Shown here: in pieces, positions 54,466-62,044 of the stretch
How positions within the stretch are numbered: the first letter of the stretch is position 1
Layout: each line of letters starts with the position of its first letter
Assembly: GCF_946885955.1 (NCBI RefSeq)
Contig: NZ_CAMPHI010000010.1
Location: 62,001-126,000, forward strand
Origin: an uncultured Pseudomonas sp.
GTDB lineage: Bacteria > Pseudomonadota > Gammaproteobacteria > Pseudomonadales > Pseudomonadaceae
Length of the DNA: 64,000 nucleotides
Direction of reading: 5' to 3'
Position numbers and translations under genes: made by a program
Notes under the pieces: generated by a model
The model's database searches: none
What the model was told of the DNA's origin: nothing
The model's input: the letters and a program-made list of their open reading frames with translations, nothing else

Positions 54466-54493
54466 TGAGTGACATAATGACCGCTCCGGTTCC
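54466..54493 (-). promoter_or_regulatory. HrpL-type hrp box upstream of the chaperone-effector operon
   Basis: On the minus strand GGAACC (54493-54488) is followed after 15 bases by TCACTCA (54472-54466). The consensus is GGAACC-N15 to 17-CCACNNA, so only the first C differs. The -10 part is 44 bases before the chaperone ATG. HrpL is the ECF sigma factor of hrp type III systems. Confidence 0.7.
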
Positions 54494-54602
54494 ATAAGTA
54501 ATTGGGGGCAGATGCTGAGGTATTCCCATGATTTTTATTTAAATAACACTAGTAACGTGCGCAGCGGACGACGACGGATCATGGCTGCACCTCGCTAGCC
54601 GG

Positions 54603-54647
54603 GTCGCGGTAGGGACGACAGTTACCTGCCGCCCCTACCGCGACCAT
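54603..54647. repeat. Hairpin with two copies of the island-flanking repeat
   Basis: Arms 54603-54614 and 54633-54644 are 12-base perfect inverted repeats (GTCGCGGTAGGG and complement). The right arm with its flank (54626-54647) repeats the left junction at 52823-52844, the left arm (54603-54622) repeats it inverted. Confidence 0.7.
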
Positions 54648-54695
54648 CTATACGGCTGGACTTGTGCCTCGTACGAAGATTTCCATCTGGAAACG

Positions 54696-54727
54696 AAAAA
54701 GCCCCAGAAGTCTTCAGGGGCTTTTTT
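54696..54727. terminator. Bidirectional rho-independent terminator
   Basis: AAAAAGCCCC (54696-54705) and GGGGCTTTTTT (54717-54727) form a stem with an 11-base loop, with A-run and T-run on either side. It lies just outside the right repeat, upstream of the HAD gene. Confidence 0.8.
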
Positions 54728-55233
54728 ATGAATTTGAAATGCTGCAGCGCGCAGGCCAGAAATTGTACGGTTGCTATGGCACTGCCTGCTGAAGCCGTTC
54801 AAGGAAATATCGATCAGGTTATTGATGAAATGGCGCAGGTGGTATGAGGGGGAGCCGTCACCCAACCATTTACCCCGTCCCCAGAGTCCTGGGCATCTTG
54901 AAGATGCCCAAGATCAAAGTCGAGCGGCGAACCCCTGGTGCGCACGGCCTAGGCGGCCCCGCGAACCCTACGGTGGAAACAGAACCCGCTCGGCAGCGCA
55001 GATCCTGCTGTTTAACTCCGCAGGCCGCTCCTACACCTCGCCTGAAGAGGCCGTCCTGGGAACACGAAGTCGGGCGATAACGGGCTTTTCGAGGTCGGCC
55101 GCAGATCCTGCCAACATGCTCCGGATCGAGCAGGAATCTGCCTCAGTCACCCGCCAATAGAGCATTTCCGTAGGGCTGAGATTCATAGACTGGTAGTCAC
55201 CAACCTGTCATCCACACCCTGGAGATCGCCCAA
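54728..55233. other. Unassigned stretch right of the effector island
   Basis: About 500 bases between the terminator and the HAD gene. Several short open frames exist, none with recognisable similarity or convincing start. GC content is back to normal, in contrast to the island. It may hold decayed sequence from earlier insertions plus the HAD promoter. Confidence 0.4.
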
Positions 55234-55947
55234 GTGACTTACAAACCGAAATTCATCAGCTTTGATTGCTACGGCACGCTCATCAACTTCGAGATGGGCC
55301 CGACCGCGAAAAAACTTTTCGAAGATCGTGTTCCGACTAATCGGATGCAGGCTTTTCTAGACAGTTTTGGCTTTTACCGCCTCGATGAAGTACTGGGTGA
55401 GTGGAAACCATTCTTCAACGTTGTTGAAAACTCCATTCAACGGGCATGCAAGGCACACGGCGTGGAATATCGTCCGTCCGACGCGCTCGCCCTGTACCAG
55501 GCCGTGCCGACCTGGCAGCCGCACCCGAACGTCGTCGAGACGCTGCAGGCAATCGCGCCGCATGTCCCGCTGGTGATCCTGTCGAACTCGATGGTCGATC
55601 TGATTCCGCACAGCGTCGCCCACCTCAAGGCGTCTTTCCACGCGGTCTACACCGCCGAGGAAGCCCGCGCCTACAAGCCGCGGGCGCAGATGTTCGAATA
55701 CATGTTCGATCAGCTCGGCTGCGGCCCAGAGCAAATGATGCACGTCTCGTCGAGCTATCGTTACGACCTCATGACCGCGAACGACCTGGGGTTCATGGCC
55801 AAGGCCTTTATCGATCGCGGTCACGAGCCCTCGTTCGAAGGTTTCGAGGGTTATGGTGTCAACCGCCTGACCGATATTCGCCAACTTCCTGGTTTGCTTG
55901 GGCTCGACTTCCTGCCTCAGGCCGCAACGATGAAACGGGGCGCGTGA
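55234..55947 (+). CDS. HAD-superfamily hydrolase, haloacid dehalogenase type II
   Basis: A 237-residue HAD-fold enzyme: nucleophile Asp in FISFDCYGTLINFEMGP, motif II in PLVILSNSMVDL, motif III lysine in EARAYKPRAQMFEYMF and MMHVSSSYRYDLMTANDLG for motif IV. This subgroup contains haloacid dehalogenases and phosphatases. The start is GTG at 55234 with GGAG 9 bases upstream. Its stop shares a base with the kinase start (TGATG), so it belongs to the amino-alcohol-type operon. A paralogue is at 61338. Confidence 0.82.
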   Translation: MTYKPKFISFDCYGTLINFEMGPTAKKLFEDRVPTNRMQAFLDSFGFYRLDEVLGEWKPFFNVVENSIQRACKAHGVEYRPSDALALYQAVPTWQPHPNVVETLQAIAPHVPLVILSNSMVDLIPHSVAHLKASFHAVYTAEEARAYKPRAQMFEYMFDQLGCGPEQMMHVSSSYRYDLMTANDLGFMAKAFIDRGHEPSFEGFEGYGVNRLTDIRQLPGLLGLDFLPQAATMKRGA

Positions 55948-57014
55948 TGGCCGGGAATCGTCCGATGGCGGCAGCGGCGTTGAGCACGGCGGTACCCAGT
56001 CTGGTTCCGTACGAGGTGCGGGCTTTGGTCCGTCGTCTCTACGGCATCGATGGCAGCGTTACATCACTGGCAGGTGAGCGCGACCAGAATTGCTGCATCG
56101 AGACCGCGGACGGCAGGCGTTACGTTTTCAAGATCAGCAATCCATCCGAGCCGGTTTCGGTCGTCGATTTTCAGATTGGTGCTCTTGAGCACATAGCCCG
56201 CGTATCGCCCGACCTGCCGGTGCCACGCGTGGTGCGAACGCTTGGCGGACGTGCGCGTGACAGCGTGGCGTTGCCCGACGGGGTTGAAACCACCGTGCGG
56301 ATGCTGACCTATCTCGACGGCGTGCAGATCAAGGAGACCCCGCGTACTGCCGCGCAACGGCGGGCCATGGGAAGGTTCCTCGCCGAACTGAACCTCGCAT
56401 TGCGCGACTTCAGCCACCCATCGGCGACGCACGATCTGCTGTGGAACGTTTCCGCGGCGCACCACCTGGCAGCCAAGCTCGAGGCCATCGAGGACGGCCC
56501 ACGGCGTGCGCTCGCCGAGTCGTTCATGACGCGCTTCACCGAGCATGTGCTGCCGCGTCTGCCGGCGCTGAGGTCGCAGGTCATCCACAACGACTACCAC
56601 CTCTACAACGTGCTGGTCGCACCGGAGGATCATGAGCGCATTGTGGGCATCATCGACTTCGGCGACATGCTGCATGCGCCGCTGGTGGGGGAGGTCGCCA
56701 CGGCGGCGGCCTTTCAGATGGCCGGCAGCGCCGATCCGTTCGAGGGGCCGGCGCAGTTCGTCGGCGCCTATCACGCCACGCTGCCGCTCAACGAAATGGA
56801 GCAGGAGGTCGTTGCCGATCTCATGGCCACGCGTCATCTGATCACCGTGTTGATTTCCGAATGGCGGGCCAGGCGTTACCCGGAGAACCGCGCCTACATC
56901 ATGCGGCACAACCCCGCCTCGTGGGAGGCGTTGGCCCTGATGGCCGAGCTTTCCCGCGATCAGGCGCGCGACCTTTTACTCACCGAAGTACGCAAAGGAC
57001 AAACCCATGAATAG
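55947..57014 (+). CDS. Aminoglycoside-phosphotransferase-family kinase, hydroxylysine-kinase-like
   Basis: A 355-residue APH-fold kinase: the ATP-binding N-lobe (ADGRRYVFKISNPSEP with the lysine), the catalytic loop QVIHNDYHLYNVLV (Asp base, Asn) and the metal-binding GIIDFGDMLHAPLVGEVA. It resembles hydroxylysine/amino-alcohol kinases more than true aminoglycoside kinases. It overlaps the next gene, a class III PLP enzyme, by 8 bases; kinase-phospho-lyase pairs phosphorylate amino alcohols. Resistance activity is not suggested by context. Confidence 0.75.
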   Translation: MAGNRPMAAAALSTAVPSLVPYEVRALVRRLYGIDGSVTSLAGERDQNCCIETADGRRYVFKISNPSEPVSVVDFQIGALEHIARVSPDLPVPRVVRTLGGRARDSVALPDGVETTVRMLTYLDGVQIKETPRTAAQRRAMGRFLAELNLALRDFSHPSATHDLLWNVSAAHHLAAKLEAIEDGPRRALAESFMTRFTEHVLPRLPALRSQVIHNDYHLYNVLVAPEDHERIVGIIDFGDMLHAPLVGEVATAAAFQMAGSADPFEGPAQFVGAYHATLPLNEMEQEVVADLMATRHLITVLISEWRARRYPENRAYIMRHNPASWEALALMAELSRDQARDLLLTEVRKGQTHE

Positions 57015-58359
57015 CACCACCGACCTCAATATGGTCAACGCCTATATCCCCGGGCGAGCCAACCTGAGTCCCGCAACCGCAGCGATGATCCAGCGACGCG
57101 ACGCCTTGCTCGGCCCGGCCTATCGGCTGATGTACGAGCACCCGCTGCATATCGTGCGTGGCGAGGGCGTGTGGCTGATCGATCCCGACGGCCGCCGTTA
57201 CCTCGATGTGTACAACAACGTGGCCTCGCTCGGCCATTGCCACCCGGCGGTGACCGAGGCGATTTGCCGCCAGGTACAGACGCTGGCGACCAACACCCGC
57301 TATCTGCACGACACCATCCTCGAATTGGCCGAACGCCTGCTCGCCACCGTGCCCGAGACCGAGCTCGCGCATCTGATGCTGACCTGCACCGGCAGCGAGG
57401 CCAACGACGTCGCCTATCGCATCGCCCAGGTGCATACCGGCGGCACCGGGGTGATCGTCACCGAGACCGCCTATCACGGCTTCACCGACGCGGTGTCGAA
57501 GTTCTCGCCTTCGCTCGGCGTGACGGTCGATCTCGGAGCCCACGTGCGCCTGGTGCCGGCGCCGCGCCTCTACCATGCCGAGGGTGCCGATCTCGGAGAA
57601 TGCTTCACCCGCGATGTCGAGGCGGCGATCGCCGATCTGCAGCGTCACGGCATCAAGCCGGCGGCATTGATCGTCGATTCGCTGTTCACCAGCGACGGCA
57701 TCCTGCCTGAGCCGGCGGGCCTGCTGCAGGGCGCGGTCGAGGCGATCAAGCGGGCCGGCGGTATTTTCATCGCCGACGAGGTCCAGCCCGGTTTCGGGCG
57801 GACGGGCGAGCACATGTGGGGCTTCCAGCGTCACGGCGTGATCCCCGACATCGTCACCCTGGGCAAGCCGATGGGTAATGGACAACCCATTGCGGGGTTG
57901 CTGGCCACCGCTGAGGTGTTGGCGGAGTTCGGCAAAAACTCCAGGTACTTCAATACCTTCGCCGGCAATACCGTCTCCTGCGCGGCGGCGTTGGCCGTGC
58001 TCGATACGATCGAAAAGGAAGGCCTGCTGCAGCACGCCGCCAAGGTCGGGAAGATCCTGCGCGACGGTATCGCGGCGCTCGCCGAGCGGCACGAGGCCAT
58101 CGGCGATGTACGCGGTGCGGGGATGTTCGTCGGCGTGGAACTGGTCGCGGACCGCGCAACCCGCGCCCCTGATCGCGAGCTCACCACCCGGGTGGTCAAT
58201 CTGATGCGCGACAAGGGCGTGCTGCTCAGCGCCTGCGCGATGGGGCACAACGTGCTGAAGATTCGACCGCCGCTGGTGCTGACAGAGGAGCAAGCCGGTA
58301 TGGTGGTCAAGACGCTCGACGCAGCGCTGAGCGAAGCACAATCTGCCAAAGCGCGCTAA
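57007..58359 (+). CDS. Class III PLP enzyme, aminotransferase or phospho-lyase
   Basis: A 450-residue class III (ornithine/GABA aminotransferase) family protein: PDGRRYLDVYNNVASLGHCHPAV, the TGSEANDVAYR cofactor phosphate site, FIADEVQPGFGRTG and the PLP lysine K287 in VTLGKPMGNGQP. Close family members with this N-terminus, paired with an APH-type kinase, are phospho-lyases that split O-phosphoethanolamine or O-phosphohydroxylysine to aldehyde, ammonia and phosphate. Transamination remains possible; the pairing favours the lyase. Confidence 0.8.
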   Translation: MNSTTDLNMVNAYIPGRANLSPATAAMIQRRDALLGPAYRLMYEHPLHIVRGEGVWLIDPDGRRYLDVYNNVASLGHCHPAVTEAICRQVQTLATNTRYLHDTILELAERLLATVPETELAHLMLTCTGSEANDVAYRIAQVHTGGTGVIVTETAYHGFTDAVSKFSPSLGVTVDLGAHVRLVPAPRLYHAEGADLGECFTRDVEAAIADLQRHGIKPAALIVDSLFTSDGILPEPAGLLQGAVEAIKRAGGIFIADEVQPGFGRTGEHMWGFQRHGVIPDIVTLGKPMGNGQPIAGLLATAEVLAEFGKNSRYFNTFAGNTVSCAAALAVLDTIEKEGLLQHAAKVGKILRDGIAALAERHEAIGDVRGAGMFVGVELVADRATRAPDRELTTRVVNLMRDKGVLLSACAMGHNVLKIRPPLVLTEEQAGMVVKTLDAALSEAQSAKAR

Positions 58360-58386
58360 CAGACACCGGCCTCGAAGGTAATCGAC

Positions 58387-58890
58387 ATGCGAACTACGGC
58401 TTCCCTCGACCCGTTCGATATCAAGATTCTTGTGCATCTTCAGCGCGAGGGACGCTGTTCGAATGTCGATCTGTCCGCGGCCATTGCCCTCAGTGAGAGC
58501 CCGTGTTTGCTGCGCACCAAACGGCTTCAGGATGCCGGCGTCATCCGCGGCTATCGTGCGGAGGTCGCCCTGGAGAAACTCGGCAGCCACGTCATGGTGT
58601 TTTCCGAGGTGACCATCAGCAGCCATCGACCTTGCGACTTCCGCAAGTTCGAAGCGGGGGTCGACAAGTATCAGGAGATCGTCGAGTGCTACAACGTCAG
58701 CGGTGGTTACGACTACCTGCTGAAAATCGTGGCGCCCAGCATTACCTGGTTCCAGGCGCTGATGGATCGGTTGCTGGAGGACGATATCGGCATCGAGAAA
58801 TTCGCCAGCCGTATCGTGCTGCGTCAGCCGCTCGATCAACGCGGGTATCCGCTGGGCACCATCGCAAGCGGAAAGCCGGACTGGGATTGA
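58387..58890 (+). CDS. Lrp/AsnC-family transcriptional regulator
   Basis: A 167-residue regulator with an N-terminal winged helix (LDPFDIKILVHLQREGRCSNVDLSAAIALSESPCLLRTKRLQDAGVI) and a C-terminal RAM ligand-binding domain (YQEIVECYNVSGGYDYLLKIVAPS). It is the last gene of the HAD-kinase-PLP operon and probably controls it in response to an amino acid or amine. The composite element in three places is a candidate for its binding, but no evidence in the sequence ties the two. Confidence 0.88.
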   Translation: MRTTASLDPFDIKILVHLQREGRCSNVDLSAAIALSESPCLLRTKRLQDAGVIRGYRAEVALEKLGSHVMVFSEVTISSHRPCDFRKFEAGVDKYQEIVECYNVSGGYDYLLKIVAPSITWFQALMDRLLEDDIGIEKFASRIVLRQPLDQRGYPLGTIASGKPDWD

Positions 58891-58915
58891 GCGGGTAGGT
58901 GTCGTGTGCCGCTCC

Positions 58916-59096
58916 CGTAGGGTGGGTCGGGCCGCGCAGGTTAGCGGCGCAGGACGCAGGTCTTCCGGGCGCAGAAGAAGGTCGTGCGCCGCGTAACCCA
59001 CCAGGCGATGGATGGCGTTGCGCCGATGGTGGGTTACGCCGCACCCGGCACAGCGGGTCGATTGACGAACACAACAGGCGGCTAACCCACCCTACG
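58916..59096. repeat. Palindromic MITE-like repeat, unit 1
   Basis: A 181-base unit with ends CGTAGGGTGGGT (left) and its inverted form ACCCACCCTACG (right, ending 59096). Inside, GCGTAACCCACCAGGCG and GGTGGGTTACGC form a second inverted pair. No coding capacity is apparent. It has about 14 additional bases near the left end compared with unit 2. Confidence 0.8.
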
Positions 59097-59143
59097 AAAC
59101 CGGGGGCTTGTTGCCGTTTTGGCAGCGAGTCGCGCGCCGCTTC

Positions 59144-59310
59144 CGTAGGGTGGGTTAGCGGCGCAGGACGCCGGTCTTCCGGGCACAGCTGCAGGTCGTG
59201 CGCCGCGTAACCCACCAGGCGGAGGATGGCGTTGCGCCGATGGTGGGTTACGCCGCACCTGGCACGGCGAGTCGATCGACCAACGCAACAGGCGGCTAAC
59301 CCACCCTACG
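59144..59310. repeat. Palindromic MITE-like repeat, unit 2
   Basis: A 167-base unit highly similar to unit 1, 228 bases downstream of it (start to start), with perfect ends CGTAGGGTGGGTTAG and CTAACCCACCCTACG. Together with element C it fills the 614-base gap 58891-59504 between the Lrp-type gene and the aldehyde dehydrogenase; no gene was seen there. Confidence 0.8.
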
Positions 59311-59352
59311 AAACTGGAAGAGCCCAATCGAAATAAGCCCCCAAAGGGGCTT

Positions 59353-59437
59353 TCGGTAGATTGCGCGAGCGCAGACCTGGCAGACCGCAGCTACTGCTCA
59401 AATGAGGGCTAAGGTCGGCAGCAAATATTGGCCGATT
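59353..59437. promoter_or_regulatory. Composite upstream element, copy C
   Basis: Half-sites TCGGTAGATT (59353-59362) and TTGGCCGATT (59428-59437) start 75 bases apart, 68-152 bases upstream of the aldehyde dehydrogenase start. A 28-base piece (59381-59408) is identical to copy B. A small AAGCCCC/GGGGCTT hairpin at 59335-59352 directly precedes it. Confidence 0.6.
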
Positions 59438-59504
59438 TTTTCTAGGATGGAGGCCTGGCAACTCAGCTCGCCGCACTGGCGTTCAGCCTCTTCCGGAGTC
59501 CTTT

Positions 59505-60977
59505 ATGAACAGCTTCGACCCCAGCATCGTCAAGGTGCGCAGTGCCCATTTCATCGGCGGGCGATACCACAATGCCCCGCCGGCGTTGGAGGTGATGCGG
59601 CCCTCCGACGGCCGCTACTACGCACCACTGCCGATCGCTGACGCGGCGCTGGTCGACGAGGCGGTGGAGAACGCCTGGCAGGCTTTTCGCCAGAGCGACT
59701 GGGCGACCCGTCCACCGCGTGAGCGCACCCGTGCCATGCGCCGTTGGGCCGACCTGATCGAGGCGGATGCGGCAACTCTCGCACCGCTGGAAGCGATCGG
59801 CTCGACCCGTCCGCATAAAGATGTGCTGGCCTGGGACATTCCCTACGTGGCCGAGGTTCTGCGCTTCTTCGCCGAACTCGCCGATAAGCACGGCGGCCAG
59901 GTGGCCGCGACTCAGCATGATCGCCTGGGCATGCAGATCGCCGAACCATACGGAGTGGTCGGCGCCATCGCGCCATGGAACTTCCCGCTGAGCATGGCCA
60001 ACTGGAAGGTCGCACCGGCCCTGGCTGCCGGCAATGCGGTGGTCCTCAAGCCCTCGGAGCTGACCCCGTTCTCCATCCTGCGCTATGCCGAACTGGCGGT
60101 GCGCGCGGGGATTCCGGCGGGTATCTTCAACGTGGTGCAGGGCGATGGGCGGATCACTGGCGATGCCCTGTGCCGTCACCCACGGATCAGCAAGGTGACC
60201 TTCACCGGTTCGACCGTTACCGGTGCGAGCATCATGTCCACCTGTGCGCAGTTCGGGCCGAAGCCGGTGACCCTCGAGCTTGGCGGCAAGAGTCCGCAAC
60301 TGGTGTTCGCCGATATCCCGGATCTGCAAAAGACCGCCCGCAGCGTCGCCATGGGCATCACCGGCAACGCCGGTCAGGTCTGCGTGTCGGGTTCGCGGCT
60401 GATCATCGAACGCTCGATCCTCGAACCCTTCGTGGAGTGCCTGCAGGGCTACTTCCGCGAGTTGCGTCCCGGCCATACCTGGTCGGCGGAGACCACCCTG
60501 TCGCCGATCATCTCCCGCCAGCAGGCCGAGCGGATCGACGGCATTGTCCAGCGTTCGCGTCAGGCCGGCGCCGAAGTGCTGGCCGGCGGCGGGATGATCG
60601 AAGGTCTCGGTGGCGCCTACTACCAGCCGACCCTGCTGAGCGAACTGGACAACAACAACCCGGCGGTGCGCGAGGAGATCTTCGGCCCGGTGCTGACTAT
60701 TCAGACCTTCGAGGATGAACAGCAGGCACTGCGCCTCGCCGAGCACCCCACCTACGGTCTGGCCGCCGGTGTGCACACCGCCGACCTCAATCGTACGTTG
60801 CGCCTGGTCCGTGGCTTGGAAACCGGCACGGTGTGGGTCAACCGCTATGGACGCAGCGACGATCACATCCTGCCGACCGGGGGCTACAAGCGCTCGGGCA
60901 TCGGCAAGGATCTGGGTTACGAAGCGTTTGCAGCGAATCTGCGGCATAAGAGTGTGCTGATCGATATCGCCAGCTGA
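59505..60977 (+). CDS. NAD(P)-dependent aldehyde dehydrogenase
   Basis: A 490-residue ALDH-superfamily enzyme that oxidises an aldehyde to the acid. It has the PWNFPLSMANWKVAPALAAGN segment, the lysine of VLKPSE, FTGSTVTGA, catalytic E258 in LELGGKSPQ and C293 in GNAGQVCVSGS, and the EEIFGPVL motif. The ATG at 59505 has GGAG upstream. It could take the aldehyde made by the kinase/phospho-lyase or oxidase genes nearby; the substrate is not determined. A terminator follows at 61041. Confidence 0.92.
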   Translation: MNSFDPSIVKVRSAHFIGGRYHNAPPALEVMRPSDGRYYAPLPIADAALVDEAVENAWQAFRQSDWATRPPRERTRAMRRWADLIEADAATLAPLEAIGSTRPHKDVLAWDIPYVAEVLRFFAELADKHGGQVAATQHDRLGMQIAEPYGVVGAIAPWNFPLSMANWKVAPALAAGNAVVLKPSELTPFSILRYAELAVRAGIPAGIFNVVQGDGRITGDALCRHPRISKVTFTGSTVTGASIMSTCAQFGPKPVTLELGGKSPQLVFADIPDLQKTARSVAMGITGNAGQVCVSGSRLIIERSILEPFVECLQGYFRELRPGHTWSAETTLSPIISRQQAERIDGIVQRSRQAGAEVLAGGGMIEGLGGAYYQPTLLSELDNNNPAVREEIFGPVLTIQTFEDEQQALRLAEHPTYGLAAGVHTADLNRTLRLVRGLETGTVWVNRYGRSDDHILPTGGYKRSGIGKDLGYEAFAANLRHKSVLIDIAS

Positions 60978-61040
60978 TCGATCGACTTTGCGGTGTCGCG
61001 GGGTGCGCGGCGCGGCTCTGAAACTCGCCAATAACGACAA

Positions 61041-61070
61041 CGGGTGCCTCTTTCGGGAGGCGCCCGTTTT
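61041..61070 (+). terminator. Rho-independent terminator of the aldehyde dehydrogenase gene
   Basis: Ten-base arms CGGGTGCCTC (61041-61050) and GAGGCGCCCG (61057-61066), with one G-T pair, are followed by TTTT. The remaining part of the gap 60978-61337 shows only the small palindrome at 61293. Confidence 0.85.
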
Positions 61071-61292
61071 GCGTTTTGGCCGGGCGCATTTTCTGCGGAC
61101 GGAGCGGCCTGCACTGGCTTTTAGAAGAGGATTCGTGACCCGTAAGGGTGCATATGGCCTGGGAATGCTCTGTTCTGCGGCGCCCCGCAAAGTCTGCTGA
61201 GCATGGCCGGCAAAACGGTGGTTTATGTCGGGTGGCTCGCGCTTTTAACGCCATATGCTGGTTTCACGGTGCTGTAATGAAGTCGTGGTGAT

Positions 61293-61307
61293 GCGACGTA
61301 TCGTCGC
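61293..61307. promoter_or_regulatory. Perfect palindrome before the second HAD gene
   Basis: GCGACG-TAT-CGTCGC is a 6-base inverted repeat with a 3-base centre, 31 bases upstream of the start codon: a size and place fitting an operator. Confidence 0.35.
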
Positions 61308-61337
61308 TTTTATCAACGAACTTTCAGGACTGCCCCA

Positions 61338-62006
61338 ATGAGCTTTCTGCGCCCCAAGTACATAACTTTCGACTGCTACGGCACGCTGACCAACTTCCAG
61401 ATGGGCCCGCTGACGCGCGAGCTGTTCGCCGATCGCGTCGCCCCTGAGCAGATGGACCAGTTCGTCACGGACTTCACCGCGTATCGCCTGGACCAGGTGA
61501 TGGGTGACTGGCGTCCTTACGATGAAGTTCTCAAGACCGCCATATCGCGCTTGTGCAAGCGTTGGGGCATCGAATATCGCGGCGAAGGCCAGCTTTACTA
61601 CGATGCCGTGCCGACCTGGGGCCCGCATGCCGATGTGACGGCCGGCCTGGCGAAGATCGCCGACAAGATCCCGCTGGTGATCCTCTCCAACGCGATGGAC
61701 GAGCAGATCATGTCCAACGTCGACAAGCTGGGCGTGCCGTTCCACAAGGTCTACACCGCCCAACAGGCCCAGGCCTATAAGCCACGCCTGCAAGCCTTCG
61801 AATACCTGCTCGACAACCTGGGTTGCGGTCCGGAAGACCTTCTCCATGTGTCCTCGAGTTTCCGTTACGACCTGATGTCGGCCGACGACATGAAGATCAA
61901 GAACAAGGCCTTCGTCGCCCGTGGCCACGAGCAGCCGGGCAACGCCTGCTACAACTATCGGCAGATCGCCGATATCGGCGGGCTGGCCGGTCTGGTCGGT
62001 CTCTGA
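61338..62006 (+). CDS. HAD-superfamily hydrolase, haloacid dehalogenase type II (paralogue)
   Basis: A 222-residue HAD enzyme closely related to the product of 55234: YITFDCYGTLTNFQMGP, AVPTWGPHADV, PLVILSNAMDEQI, AQAYKPRLQAFEYLLDNLGCGPED and LLHVSSSFRYDLMSADDM align along the whole length. It precedes the FAD oxidoreductase gene by 38 bases, probably in one operon. The substrate is unknown; the repeated association with amine genes suggests a metabolic phosphatase or repair role rather than dehalogenation. Confidence 0.83.
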   Translation: MSFLRPKYITFDCYGTLTNFQMGPLTRELFADRVAPEQMDQFVTDFTAYRLDQVMGDWRPYDEVLKTAISRLCKRWGIEYRGEGQLYYDAVPTWGPHADVTAGLAKIADKIPLVILSNAMDEQIMSNVDKLGVPFHKVYTAQQAQAYKPRLQAFEYLLDNLGCGPEDLLHVSSSFRYDLMSADDMKIKNKAFVARGHEQPGNACYNYRQIADIGGLAGLVGL

Positions 62007-62044
62007 GTCGCCACCCTCACTTATCAACCTATAAGGGGTTAGCC

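Noticed and set aside
54728..54847. Small open frame right after the 54696-54727 terminator (39 codons)
   Set aside because: No ribosome site, starts inside the T-run of a terminator, and no recognisable similarity.
55947..57014. Aminoglycoside resistance gene
   Set aside because: The fold is APH, but the overlap with a class III PLP gene and an Lrp regulator points to amino-alcohol or hydroxylysine-type metabolism.
58916..59310. CRISPR array
   Set aside because: Only two long palindromic units with large similar interiors; no short direct repeats with unique spacers and no cas genes.
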